From NCBI RefSeq assembly GCF_001006485.1, contig NZ_JUET01000057.1, positions 1 to 64,000 of the forward strand: a DNA stretch of 64,000 nt. Reading direction: 5' to 3'. Each line of letters begins with the position of its first letter. The stretch's first letter is position 1. The notes under the pieces were generated by a model. The model had not been told where the DNA came from, searched no databases, and saw nothing but the letters and a program-made list of their open reading frames with translations. Of the stretch, positions 28,223 through 37,566 are shown piece by piece. The DNA is from Tannerella forsythia. GTDB taxonomy: Bacteria > Bacteroidota > Bacteroidia > Bacteroidales > Tannerellaceae. The translations under genes were made by a program, and so were the position numbers.

Positions 28223-31081
28223 TCAGCGATAGAAATCTTTCTTTTTTATTCGGATGACGTTTCCGAACGCGGCAAGACGCCGCATGTCGATTTTGCGCGA
28301 GTTGCCGACGATGACATAGACGAGCGTGCGTCCCTGCACATGAGAACGGTAGAAACGTGCAATGTCGTCCATACTCATACGGCCGATATCGTCGAGCAGC
28401 AATCGGTTCGGGTCTTCCGTGTACCCGTCGCGGCGGTAATCGGCAATTTTGGTGGAGATGTCGCGGAAGGCCGGGTATTCGTTGTTCGTGAAGTTAATGC
28501 TTGCTCGGATCAGCGCCTCGATGCGTTCGGGGCGTTCGGGCATCTCCTGTATCAGCGTGTTGAGCACGTTCAAGGCATCAATCGTCTTGTCGCATTGCGT
28601 AGAGAGATAGGCTACGAAACGGGAAGGTTTGTCGGAGAGACAATAAGGCGGCAGACGATAAGCGCCTGAGGTATAATACGCCAGCGAACGAAACTCGCGG
28701 ATTTCCTGAAACATGAGTGACGACATGCCTTCGCCGAAATAACGCGAAAACAGGTCTGCCTCGTGCCTCTTCTTCAGCGTATCGAGCGGCTTGCACGCCA
28801 TATAAGCATAGATGATGTTTTGAAACACATCAGGCATGTGATAGAAGAAAACGAATGGCTTCTCGTACGTCACAAAATCGCGCCAGACGGGCGAGAGCGA
28901 CGGACGGATCATCTTCCCCAGCGGGAGCAAACGGGAGATATGCTCCGCTACCTTTTCGGCCTCCAGTGTCCCGCAATAGTGCATCGTGCAGGCCACCTGC
29001 GTGGCACGGTAAAAGAGATCGACCAGCTCACTTCCCCGGATATGCTTGACTTCCTTGAACGAAGGTTTGGTCAGGTATTGTGACAGGCTGCCATACTGTA
29101 CGTACTCGAACAACGCTTCGGCCACCTCGTTGTTCGACTTGAAGAATGCCTTTTCGGCCACCTTCGCATCGTCGACGAGGGTTTTCAATTTCCGGTCATC
29201 GGGAGATACATTCGCCAGAAAATCACCGGCCACCTGCAGCGTCTCATCAAAAGCTTTGTCAAAGCCCGTAATTTTGAACGTCAAACTGTGTTTGTCCGCA
29301 TCCAGATCGAGCGTGCTTCCCAGCGTCTGCAACCGCATACGCAAGGCTTCGAACGATTGCGACTTTGTGCCCAACAGCGGGATATACCCGGCCAGCAGTT
29401 TGAGCTTCGGCTCCTCGATCAGCCCGATCCCATAAGAGAGCTTAAGCGTAAAAATATGATTCACCCGGTTGGGCGTCACATACAAGGTCGTGCGCGGCGT
29501 CAAATGAAGCGTCTGCACATCCCGGTCGAAGTCCACATAACGCGGCCGGACTTCCTGTACGGGAATTGCGTCTAATTGCTTACTATATGCTGACGAGGCA
29601 TCGGCATGCCGCGGAACGATGGGGGCGAAATCGGGCTTAGCCAAGTGCGTCTTGGTATAACGCCCCGTCTTTTTGCGGACATAGAGATAATTATCGCCGA
29701 AATAACGGTTGGCCACCTTCACCACGTCGTCTTTCGTCAGTGTCTCGGCACGGTCTAACTCTTCCTGATAATCCGCCCACGTCTTGCCCTGCGAAAACAG
29801 ACGCACCAGCACCTGACTGCGTGAGTCGATATCTTCCAGCTCCGTCAGATGACGACGTAGCTGCTCACGTTTGAGGCTGTTGAACATCTCGTCCGTGAAA
29901 TCGCCCTTCTTCACCCGCTCCAACTCGCGCCAGATCATTTTCTCGGCCGAGCGGCACGTGTGCGACAGCCTCGGCACCACCACAATCCCGATGAATCCGG
30001 CCTCGTTAAACGACTCTCCGCCTACCATCGCGCCCATCACCCGGCGGTTCACCATCAGCTTGTCCAGATACCCCGTACCGTTTGAATTATTAAGGATGCC
30101 GACTGCCACGTCGAATGCAGTCTGATCGGGATGATTGGCCGGAACACCGCGAAAACCGAGCGCCACCGCCTTTAGCAAAGGAAGCGGAACCTTCACCGTC
30201 GTCTTTTCCCGACCGCGAAACGGGCGAATCTTCACCGACGATACCGGTTCAACGACACCGCGCGGGATGCGTGAGAACGTTCGCTCCAAGATGGGAAGCA
30301 CCCGTTCCGTATCGAAATCGCCACTCAGAATCAACCCCATGTTCGACGATACATAATAAGCTTCGAAGAACTTGCGCATCTCCGACAGGCGCGGGTTTTT
30401 CAGGTTCTCCGCACTCCCGATAATCGGATAGGCGTAGGGATGCGGACGAAAATAAGTCTCCATCAACTTCTCGATGGCCTGGTTGAGAATCATGTCGTCT
30501 CGCCGGTTTTTCTCCTCGTAAACCGTCTCCAATTCGCTCTGAAACATACGAAATACGGGGTTCAACAAACGTTCGCTGTTCAGTTCCGCCCACTGTTCCG
30601 TATATTGTGGCAAAAAAAGATTGTGATATACGGTATAATCGTACGACGTGCCCGCATTCAACTTCGAGCCTCCATATTTGGTAATCAGTTTGTCAAATTC
30701 GTTGGGAATCACGTATTCGGCAGCCCGCACGCTCAAATCGTTGATTGACTGCTGAATGATAGCGCGTACCTTCACATCTTTCGTGCACGCCAATTCGTCA
30801 TATTTTCCGGCAATGGCGTCAAGCAATACTTTCTCCGCTGCATAATCCATCGTCCCGATCTTATCCGTCCCTTTAAACATCATATGCTCGAAGTAATGAG
30901 GAATACCCGTATTCGGCGAATCCTTCGAACCGGCCTTGACTACTACGGCTCCAAAAACTTTCGGCTGACTGTGATCTTCGTTCAGCCAGACCGTCAAACC
31001 ATTGTCCAGTATATATTCATGAACTTCCGTCGATACCGGAACGGACGAAGCTTGTTTTACTTTCGGAACGTGAACTGTCAT
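28223..31081 (-). CDS. M16 family (insulinase-like) zinc metallopeptidase
   Basis: 952-aa two-module M16 peptidase. The inverted zinc motif HYFEH (H62, E65, H66) is intact in the first module, with the downstream glutamate region ETVYEEKNRRDD near residue 185-196. The second half is the inactive M16-like module that closes over the substrate. I see no signal peptide at the N-terminus (MTVHVPKVKQ), so a cytoplasmic location is possible; many family members are periplasmic. It ends 125 bp from the MBL gene, which runs toward it. No clear promoter; 31082-31246 holds only an AT-only palindrome (31176-31193). Confidence 0.88.
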   Translation of the reverse strand: MTVHVPKVKQASSVPVSTEVHEYILDNGLTVWLNEDHSQPKVFGAVVVKAGSKDSPNTGIPHYFEHMMFKGTDKIGTMDYAAEKVLLDAIAGKYDELACTKDVKVRAIIQQSINDLSVRAAEYVIPNEFDKLITKYGGSKLNAGTSYDYTVYHNLFLPQYTEQWAELNSERLLNPVFRMFQSELETVYEEKNRRDDMILNQAIEKLMETYFRPHPYAYPIIGSAENLKNPRLSEMRKFFEAYYVSSNMGLILSGDFDTERVLPILERTFSRIPRGVVEPVSSVKIRPFRGREKTTVKVPLPLLKAVALGFRGVPANHPDQTAFDVAVGILNNSNGTGYLDKLMVNRRVMGAMVGGESFNEAGFIGIVVVPRLSHTCRSAEKMIWRELERVKKGDFTDEMFNSLKREQLRRHLTELEDIDSRSQVLVRLFSQGKTWADYQEELDRAETLTKDDVVKVANRYFGDNYLYVRKKTGRYTKTHLAKPDFAPIVPRHADASSAYSKQLDAIPVQEVRPRYVDFDRDVQTLHLTPRTTLYVTPNRVNHIFTLKLSYGIGLIEEPKLKLLAGYIPLLGTKSQSFEALRMRLQTLGSTLDLDADKHSLTFKITGFDKAFDETLQVAGDFLANVSPDDRKLKTLVDDAKVAEKAFFKSNNEVAEALFEYVQYGSLSQYLTKPSFKEVKHIRGSELVDLFYRATQVACTMHYCGTLEAEKVAEHISRLLPLGKMIRPSLSPVWRDFVTYEKPFVFFYHMPDVFQNIIYAYMACKPLDTLKKRHEADLFSRYFGEGMSSLMFQEIREFRSLAYYTSGAYRLPPYCLSDKPSRFVAYLSTQCDKTIDALNVLNTLIQEMPERPERIEALIRASINFTNNEYPAFRDISTKIADYRRDGYTEDPNRLLLDDIGRMSMDDIARFYRSHVQGRTLVYVIVGNSRKIDMRRLAAFGNVIRIKKKDFYR

Positions 31082-31246
31082 CGTATCCTTTCAACATTTT
31101 TAGGGCAGAAATAGTTCACCTCCTCCGATGGTTGTATCCCCTCCGTCCGATATCCATCACCGCCCTTCTCCAAACAAAAGAAAATATTCTTTTCATTTTT
31201 AAGTATTTGTTTTATAAAAGAAGAATCACATATCGACAACAAACGT

Positions 31247-32818
31247 TCAGAATTGAAAATAAATAAACGGAACCACGCCGGAACTTTTCACCTGTATGAC
31301 CACAAAGATCGCCAGAAGCAGGTACAAGGCCTGAAACAGCATGGGGGAGTCCGTCACTACACGTTGCATCTTCCAATCAATGTGCTTGGGTATGAAATGA
31401 AGCAGGTAGCCTGTAGCCATGAGGATCGAAACACCCGGATAGCCGACGATGAACTGTGTGAAAACCTCCGGATGAAAATCAGTGAAGATCCGCATCAGCA
31501 CATCCCTCCCGATTTGTACCGTATCGGCCCGAAAAAAGACCCAGCCCAGACATACCAAATGAAACGTCAAAATCATACCGAGCATTCGACGAAACAAAGA
31601 CATCTCTTCTCCCATCGGCTTGAAGCTGCTGAAATGCCCCATCACAAACTTATGCACAGCCAGCGAAACACCATGCAGGGCACCCCACAAAATAAAACGC
31701 ATCGAAGCGCCGTGCCACAAACCGCCCAACAACATCGTCACAACCAGATGGACATAGGTGAGAAACTTTCCCTTACGGTTTCCGCCCATCGAGATATACA
31801 GGTAATCTTTCAACCAGCTCGATAATGAGATATGCCAGCGCCTCCAGAATTCAGTGATGGTGGCCGACTGATAAGGTGAATCGAAATTGACGTTGAAACG
31901 AATTCCCATCAGCAACGCTATGCCGATGGCCATATCGGAATAGCCTGAAAAATCGCAGTAAATCTGAAGAGCATATCCGTATACCCCGAACAAATTTTCG
32001 AGACCGGTATAGAGCGTAGGCGCATCGAAAATACGATCTACAAAGTTGATGCTGATGTAGTCGGAGATCACACATTTCTTGAACAGACCGCAGAGGATCA
32101 GGTAAAGCCCCTCGCCCAAATGCTCCTTTGACAGCCTCGGACTGCGAAACATCTGCGGGATGAAATCGCGTGCCCGCACAATCGGCCCGGCAACCAAGCC
32201 CGGGAAGAACGAAACGTAAAACAGATAGTCGATCCAACGCCTCAACGGATCGAGACGTTTGCGGTATACATCAATCGTATAGCTGAGCGACTGAAACGTA
32301 AAGAACGAGATACCGACCGGCAGGAAAATATCTAACGGAGTATAATTCAACTGTGCCAGTTCACGGATGCCCATCCATTGCCCCATACTGCTCAGCAGCA
32401 TCACGCCCACATCGTAAAGGAAATTCGTGTACTTGAAGTAGGCCAGCATTCCGATGTTGATACATATACTCAGCACCACCCACGTTTTGCGCAGGCCCTT
32501 GTGCGAAGTTTGCGCAATCGCGCGGGCAATCAGAAAGTCGGACGTGGCCGTAAAAATCAGCAGGACAAACCACAGACCGCTACTCTTATAATAAAAGTAC
32601 AGGGAAAAAAGCGCGACGTAAACGATACGGGTCGTCGTAGACCGACGCAACGACCAGTAAACTGCAAAGAAGACGATAAAAAGAAAAAAGAACAGTCCCG
32701 TACTGAAGAGCATCGGCGCATCCGGCTGATAGCGCAACAGCGAACCGATACGCTCCCACAGCATACCGGTTTTTATTCCCGAAGAGATCGTCTCTGAAAG
32801 AAACGACAAAAGACTCAT
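31247..32818 (-). CDS. MBOAT family membrane O-acyltransferase (AlgI/DltB-like)
   Basis: 523-aa polytopic membrane acyltransferase that would carry acetyl groups across the inner membrane to a glycan. The MBOAT core is plain: GISFFTFQSLSYTIDVYR, FWRRWHISLSSWLKDYLYI and the catalytic-histidine segment LLGGLWHGASMRFILWG. It overlaps the upstream SGNH gene by 4 bp (ATGA), so the two are translationally coupled. With two SGNH proteins in the same operon, the most likely job is O-acetylation of peptidoglycan or a surface polysaccharide. Confidence 0.9.
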   Translation of the reverse strand: MSLLSFLSETISSGIKTGMLWERIGSLLRYQPDAPMLFSTGLFFFLFIVFFAVYWSLRRSTTTRIVYVALFSLYFYYKSSGLWFVLLIFTATSDFLIARAIAQTSHKGLRKTWVVLSICINIGMLAYFKYTNFLYDVGVMLLSSMGQWMGIRELAQLNYTPLDIFLPVGISFFTFQSLSYTIDVYRKRLDPLRRWIDYLFYVSFFPGLVAGPIVRARDFIPQMFRSPRLSKEHLGEGLYLILCGLFKKCVISDYISINFVDRIFDAPTLYTGLENLFGVYGYALQIYCDFSGYSDMAIGIALLMGIRFNVNFDSPYQSATITEFWRRWHISLSSWLKDYLYISMGGNRKGKFLTYVHLVVTMLLGGLWHGASMRFILWGALHGVSLAVHKFVMGHFSSFKPMGEEMSLFRRMLGMILTFHLVCLGWVFFRADTVQIGRDVLMRIFTDFHPEVFTQFIVGYPGVSILMATGYLLHFIPKHIDWKMQRVVTDSPMLFQALYLLLAIFVVIQVKSSGVVPFIYFQF

Positions 32819-34209
32819 AAAGACATCCGTTTTCGATAATCCAATTCACTACGGAGAAGCGCCTTATAAAGCAATTTGCCCTGTTCCTGATAACCGGCCA
32901 CATTGAAATGAATACGGTCGCGCCCCAAATGATCCGAAGCCAGCCACTGTTCGCACGAATTCGCTCCTCCAGTCATCCCGTACAAGTCGAAGCAGGCAAC
33001 TCCCTCGCGCCAGGCATATTCTTTGATAGCACGTGCCGCCAGATCGATATTTTCGTTACGTTTGTAACTCCGCTTTCCACGTCGCCCACGCACCGAACGG
33101 TAACTCTCGGCCGGCGTACTCAGCACCAAAGCGGTGAAAGGCAGGTACGCCTTGACCAAACGCACAAAGCAGTCGACCTGCAACAAAAATTCGGAAGTCG
33201 AGAAGTTGGCGCCGAAGGTCTCATTCGTGCCTAACGTAACAATCAGCAGCGAGGGATCAAGCAACGACAACTGCCGGATATACTCCTCATTCGTATAGTT
33301 CACAAACATGGCGCCGTTCTGCCCGATGGAATGATACAAAATCCCCGGCTGACCGTTTGTGAGCACAAAACCGTAATAACAATTCCTTATTGACGAAAGA
33401 CTTGCAGGTGTCAGTCGCCCCTGCGCGGCCGTATAAAGCTGCAGTTCCCCCGACTTGGTGGGCAGCTTGAACGTATCGACCATCACTCCCGGCGAATAAG
33501 GCGCCTTTGCCCAGACAGTCTCTACCCGTTCATCCTCCCCGACAGGAAGCATCGGCAGAGTCCCTTCATTGCGATAAAGAATCACTTGATTGAACTCGTA
33601 ACCCGCTCCGTTATTCGGTGCAATGCTGATCGTAAAATCGACACCCGACACATCGGCCTGAATGCCGATCCCTCCGGGTCCCCATGCACAGTCCGATGTG
33701 CGGCGAGTACAACGTCCCACGGACCAGTTTCTCACTTTCGACGAGGTGATAAAATAATCTGTCGGCTCGTTATCCCGTGCCAACTTATACGGTGCAATCC
33801 AACCACGCCCGGCATTGCCGAAAGTTCGTTGCAACAAACGCATCGCCTCGCCGCTGTAGAAACCGGCCTGCACATGCGAATCGCCCAAATGAACGATCTG
33901 GATCGTCGTGTCTCTTCCTGACGCCAATCGGTGCAGCTCTTCCAAAAAAGAATCGAGCGAGTGTGCAGGATCTGTAATCCGGCAAAGCGAATCGATGACA
34001 AACGAGAGACTCGAACGGACATCGTCCGTCAGTGGAGCGCGCGGCATCCATACCTCTTCTTCCGTTTCGTGCAAAAAAACCGGCGTCAGTTCGTTCTCTT
34101 CCGATTCCGACTTCATTCGAGCGCTGATTAACCCGACCGTCAGCGTAACCACGAATACGAAGAGCACACCCCATTTCAATTCAATATGTTTTCTTATCCA
34201 TTTCATCAT
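32815..34209 (-). CDS. SGNH/GDSL-type esterase or O-acetyltransferase, membrane anchored
   Basis: 464-aa protein with an N-terminal signal anchor (about 13-30, WGVLFVFVVTLTVGLIS) and a periplasmic SGNH domain. Block I is VHLGDSHVQAGF, with serine in GDS. The block III asparagine lies in VTLGTNETFG, and the final catalytic Asp/His pair in DRIHFNVAGY. Second gene of a three-gene operon; its start overlaps the previous gene by 29 bp. Probably acts with the MBOAT protein as the periplasmic transferase or esterase. Confidence 0.85.
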   Translation of the reverse strand: MMKWIRKHIELKWGVLFVFVVTLTVGLISARMKSESEENELTPVFLHETEEEVWMPRAPLTDDVRSSLSFVIDSLCRITDPAHSLDSFLEELHRLASGRDTTIQIVHLGDSHVQAGFYSGEAMRLLQRTFGNAGRGWIAPYKLARDNEPTDYFITSSKVRNWSVGRCTRRTSDCAWGPGGIGIQADVSGVDFTISIAPNNGAGYEFNQVILYRNEGTLPMLPVGEDERVETVWAKAPYSPGVMVDTFKLPTKSGELQLYTAAQGRLTPASLSSIRNCYYGFVLTNGQPGILYHSIGQNGAMFVNYTNEEYIRQLSLLDPSLLIVTLGTNETFGANFSTSEFLLQVDCFVRLVKAYLPFTALVLSTPAESYRSVRGRRGKRSYKRNENIDLAARAIKEYAWREGVACFDLYGMTGGANSCEQWLASDHLGRDRIHFNVAGYQEQGKLLYKALLRSELDYRKRMSL

Positions 34210-35632
34210 AAAACTCTTTTTCTAAAATCAGCGCATCAAACAACGAAGCGGCCAGCTCACGCCCGCCGCGAAAGCTTAGATGCGTATAATCCTTACTCGC
34301 CCAGCGCCGCTCCACGTAGTGCACCATGCTTCCTTCACCTCCCATCGCCGAAAAAACGCTCCAAAACGGCACTCGAGCCTCGACCGCCGCTTCGCGCTGA
34401 GCGCGCAGCAAGGCCCGTATCGACGGCATCGTGCGGTAAACGCCGTCACGGTAATGGCTGCGATCGGAGACGCTGAGCAGCAACACATCGGCTTCCGGAA
34501 AACAACACTGCAAATGACGAATGGCGTCTACCATCCGCTTGCGATACCAACCATACTCCTTCGTTTTTTCCGTAACCACGTTCAACCCGTATTGCAGGAC
34601 AATCAAATCATAAGGACGCACATTTCGAAAAGCCATGCAACTCGACTCATCCAATTCGCATAATGTCATTCCCGAATTGCCGCGCAGGGAAAAATTGTCG
34701 ACCACTACCCCGGTATTATCTTCGAGTGCAATCCCCAGCGCCCGGAGTCCATGCGATTTATGGAAGCGCAGTTGGCCGTCCGTAAACCGACCCTTCACCT
34801 CATACTGTACAATCGAATCGGTGGTCGGCAGCATATTGACAATCGTATCTTTCGACTGGTTGCATATCCAGCGTATCTCCGACTGCATGTTGCGCGAATA
34901 AATGAACTTGAGTGACGAAACCGCGTCCAGATGCGGGTACGCATCGACCGTCTTGAACGAAATCGAGGCTATCCCGGCCTCCGAATCGGCATCGAAGAGC
35001 AGGCCCGGAAGTACATACTTATGGTTACGGTCGGTAAGTATCGAGCGCGTGACCCATCCTTTCGACCGCTGATGAACCGTTGGGCGGTACTGCTCCACTT
35101 TCGAAGCCACCGGAACAAATCCTACGCCTCGTCCTCCGAAACGCTCCTGCATCTTCGCACGAAAATCGGCTACAATGATATCGCCCTCAATAAACGAATC
35201 CCCCAGAAAAGCAATCCGTACGGGACGATTCAGGGAACGGAGGCGATTCAACGACGTAAAAAATCGGTACAAGCCCGTATGCCCCGCCGAATAATCTTCG
35301 ATACGGACGCTTGTCGTATCTTCCAGCCTGCTTGATGTAAGCGCTTGATAGGTGACATTTCGTCGGGTAATCTCCCGAAAGTTGAAGCCCCGGATCGTTA
35401 CCGTGTCGGAAAACGACAGCGAATCGATGATCAGTGCCCCTGGCAGTATCGCATCCGTTGAGTCGGCCCAAAGGGCTTCGTCCTCACGGCGCAGGTCGGA
35501 GAGCATGTCCACTTTCTTGATCGGAATGCCAAACGGTTCATCCGGCAACCAATACAATCCAAGACAACACGCCATCGTTATCAACAGGATAGCCAGCATT
35601 CGCCCGAAATAATTTCTTTCTGTTCCTCTCAT
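34181..35632 (-). CDS. Second SGNH/GDSL-type protein of the O-acetylation operon
   Basis: 483-aa protein, N-terminal membrane anchor (about 10-28, RMLAILLITMACCLGLYWL). Block I IAFLGDSFIEGD lies near residue 142-153, the block III region is VLQYGLNVV, and the terminal Asp/His pair is DYTHLSFRGG. It resembles its downstream neighbour only distantly, so this is not a recent duplication. First gene of the operon, with an excellent promoter. Confidence 0.85.
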   Translation of the reverse strand: MRGTERNYFGRMLAILLITMACCLGLYWLPDEPFGIPIKKVDMLSDLRREDEALWADSTDAILPGALIIDSLSFSDTVTIRGFNFREITRRNVTYQALTSSRLEDTTSVRIEDYSAGHTGLYRFFTSLNRLRSLNRPVRIAFLGDSFIEGDIIVADFRAKMQERFGGRGVGFVPVASKVEQYRPTVHQRSKGWVTRSILTDRNHKYVLPGLLFDADSEAGIASISFKTVDAYPHLDAVSSLKFIYSRNMQSEIRWICNQSKDTIVNMLPTTDSIVQYEVKGRFTDGQLRFHKSHGLRALGIALEDNTGVVVDNFSLRGNSGMTLCELDESSCMAFRNVRPYDLIVLQYGLNVVTEKTKEYGWYRKRMVDAIRHLQCCFPEADVLLLSVSDRSHYRDGVYRTMPSIRALLRAQREAAVEARVPFWSVFSAMGGEGSMVHYVERRWASKDYTHLSFRGGRELAASLFDALILEKEFYDEMDKKTY

Positions 35633-35649
35633 CTTTTATAAAAAACGCA

Positions 35650-35681
35650 CAAAGGTACGTGAAAAATCATATGCTCCCAAA
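35650..35681 (-). promoter_or_regulatory. Promoter of the SGNH-SGNH-MBOAT operon
   Basis: Minus-strand TTTG (35678-35681), a 20-nt spacer, TACCTTTG (35650-35657), 18 nt before the first ATG. Confidence 0.7.
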
Positions 35682-35841
35682 CGAGGCTGCCCTCCTATGG
35701 TTAACGTATTGAAATTTTAATGCATGACGACACTTACTATAGTGGTCTTTTAAGTCCGGAGATGTTCTCTTACGACATCTACATCTCATTTTTTTTCGAA
35801 ATAGGCCCACGCTCTTCGTCAGGCAACCTCCGGGCCATCTA

Positions 35842-35872
35842 TTGCACAAGCAGAGCAAAACCCCTATCTTTG
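35842..35872 (+). promoter_or_regulatory. Promoter of the GH125 gene
   Basis: TTG (35842-35844), a 20-nt spacer, TATCTTTG (35865-35872), 25 nt before the ATG. The interval 35682-35841 holds no gene. Confidence 0.65.
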
Positions 35873-35897
35873 CCCCTCTATTTTAAATGATAACTGT

Positions 35898-37367
35898 ATG
35901 AAGAAGACTTTGAAAATCGCGGGGGCAGCGACTGTTGCGACTGCATTCTTTCTGTGTTGTCCACAAGCGAAAGCTGCCAACCTCGTCATGGAACGTGACA
36001 ACACGACCGTACGTGTAGCGGCCGACTATACCCAAACGAATCGCCCGCCCGTGCCCGAACGACTATTCTCGTCGAAAGCAATCGAAAAAGAGATTGTCCG
36101 TATCAAAAAACTGCTGACTAACCCGAAGCTGGCATGGATGTTCGAAAACTGCTTCCCGAACACGCTCGATACCACCGTCCATTACCGCGCCATCGACGGC
36201 GACGACGATACATTCGTTTATACAGGAGATATTCACGCTATGTGGCTGCGTGATTCGGGCGCTCAGGTATGGCCCTACGTATCGTTCGCAAAGAAAGACG
36301 AAGAGCTGCGCCGAATGATTCGTGGGGTGATCCTCCGTCAGTTCAAATGCATCCTGCTCGACCCCTACGCCAACGCATTCAACGATGGACCTGTCGGCGG
36401 CGAATGGCAGAAAGACCTGACAAAAATGATTCCCGAACTGCACGAGCGCAAATGGGAGATCGACTCGCTCTGTTACCCGCTTCGCCTGGCATACGAATAT
36501 TGGAAAGTGACCGGAGATAAAAGCATTTTCACGAACGAACAATGGCTCGAAACGGTACGAAGCATCTTGCGTACATTTAAAGAACAACAACGCAAGAACG
36601 ACCTCGGACCGTACAAGTTCCAACGTGTCACAGCGGTATCGACAGATACGCAGCCCAACTACGGATGGGGAAACCCCATAAAACCGGTCGGACTGATTGC
36701 CTCCGCATTCCGTCCGTCAGACGACGCCACGATCCTGCAATTCCTCATCCCGTCGAACTTTTTCGCCGTAAGCTCACTGCGTAAAGCAGCCGAAATTCTG
36801 GACAAAGTGAACCAAAATAACGACCTTGCCAAAGAATGTACGGAGCTGGCTTCCGAAGTCGAAACAGCTCTGAAACAATATGCTGTAAACGATCATCCGA
36901 AATACGGGAAAATCTATGCATTCGAAGTAGACGGCTTCGGAAACCAACTGATGATGGACGATGCCAACGTACCGAGCCTGCTGGCCATGGCATACCTCGG
37001 CGACGTAGATATCAACGACCCGATTTATCAGAATACGCGCCGTTTCGTATGGAGCGAAGATAACCCGTACTTCTTTAAGGGTAAAGCCGGCGAAGGAATC
37101 GGTGGACCGCATATCGGCTACGACATGGTTTGGCCGATGTCCATCATGATGAAAGCATTTACCAGCCGAGACGATATAGAAATCAAGACCTGCATCCGCA
37201 TGCTCATGGATACGGACAACGAAACAGGCTTCATGCACGAATCGTTCCACAAGGATGACCCGTCGAATTTTACACGTGAATGGTTCGCCTGGCAAAACAC
37301 ACTCTTCGGAGAGTTGATCCTTAAATTAATAAAGGAGGGCAAAACAGAGCTGCTGAACAGCCTCTGA
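35898..37367 (+). CDS. GH125 exo-alpha-1,6-mannosidase, exported
   Basis: 489-aa metal-independent alpha-mannosidase of family GH125. It has a cleavable signal peptide (IAGAATVATAFFLCCPQAKA). The (alpha/alpha)6-barrel fold shows the family motifs GDIHAMWLRDSGAQVWPY, NDGPVGGEWQKD, the SAFRPSDDAT loop and GFMHESFHKDDPSNFTREW near the C-terminus, which contains catalytic acidic residues. Family members trim terminal mannose from N-glycans. A single gene with its own promoter; no SusCD pair is adjacent. Confidence 0.92.
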   Translation: MKKTLKIAGAATVATAFFLCCPQAKAANLVMERDNTTVRVAADYTQTNRPPVPERLFSSKAIEKEIVRIKKLLTNPKLAWMFENCFPNTLDTTVHYRAIDGDDDTFVYTGDIHAMWLRDSGAQVWPYVSFAKKDEELRRMIRGVILRQFKCILLDPYANAFNDGPVGGEWQKDLTKMIPELHERKWEIDSLCYPLRLAYEYWKVTGDKSIFTNEQWLETVRSILRTFKEQQRKNDLGPYKFQRVTAVSTDTQPNYGWGNPIKPVGLIASAFRPSDDATILQFLIPSNFFAVSSLRKAAEILDKVNQNNDLAKECTELASEVETALKQYAVNDHPKYGKIYAFEVDGFGNQLMMDDANVPSLLAMAYLGDVDINDPIYQNTRRFVWSEDNPYFFKGKAGEGIGGPHIGYDMVWPMSIMMKAFTSRDDIEIKTCIRMLMDTDNETGFMHESFHKDDPSNFTREWFAWQNTLFGELILKLIKEGKTELLNSL

Positions 37368-37445
37368 TCGCGTCTTTCCGACTCTCCTTTTTTATGGCGG
37401 AATGTCACTCGAGATGAGATCAACATCTTAAAAAAAACGCCAAAA

Positions 37446-37498
37446 TGTCAGAAATTATGACAGTCTTCGCTTTCATCATTTTTGGCACACTATTTGCT
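37446..37498 (+). promoter_or_regulatory. Sigma-54-like promoter with upstream inverted repeat, dnaK
   Basis: TGGCAC (37483-37488), five nt, TTGCT (37494-37498). The GG and GC dinucleotides are separated by exactly 10 nt, as in RpoN -24/-12 promoters. Twenty bases upstream lies TGTCA-N7-TGACA (37446-37462), a possible activator site. No TAnnTTTG box is seen in 37368-37566. Confidence 0.6.
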
Positions 37499-37566
37499 GC
37501 TTGTCAATCAACGTGTTTAACACATAGAGGATATTGAAGCAAATAAAACATTAATATAGAATAAAT

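Noticed and set aside
31176-31193. Palindrome AAAAGAA-AATA-TTCTTTT as a terminator
   Set aside because: Only A/T and one G:C pair per arm, and no clear gene end upstream of it; too weak to call.
35667-35858. 63-codon minus-strand frame upstream of the SGNH operon
   Set aside because: It overlaps the promoter region between two divergent transcription units and has no motif or start signal.
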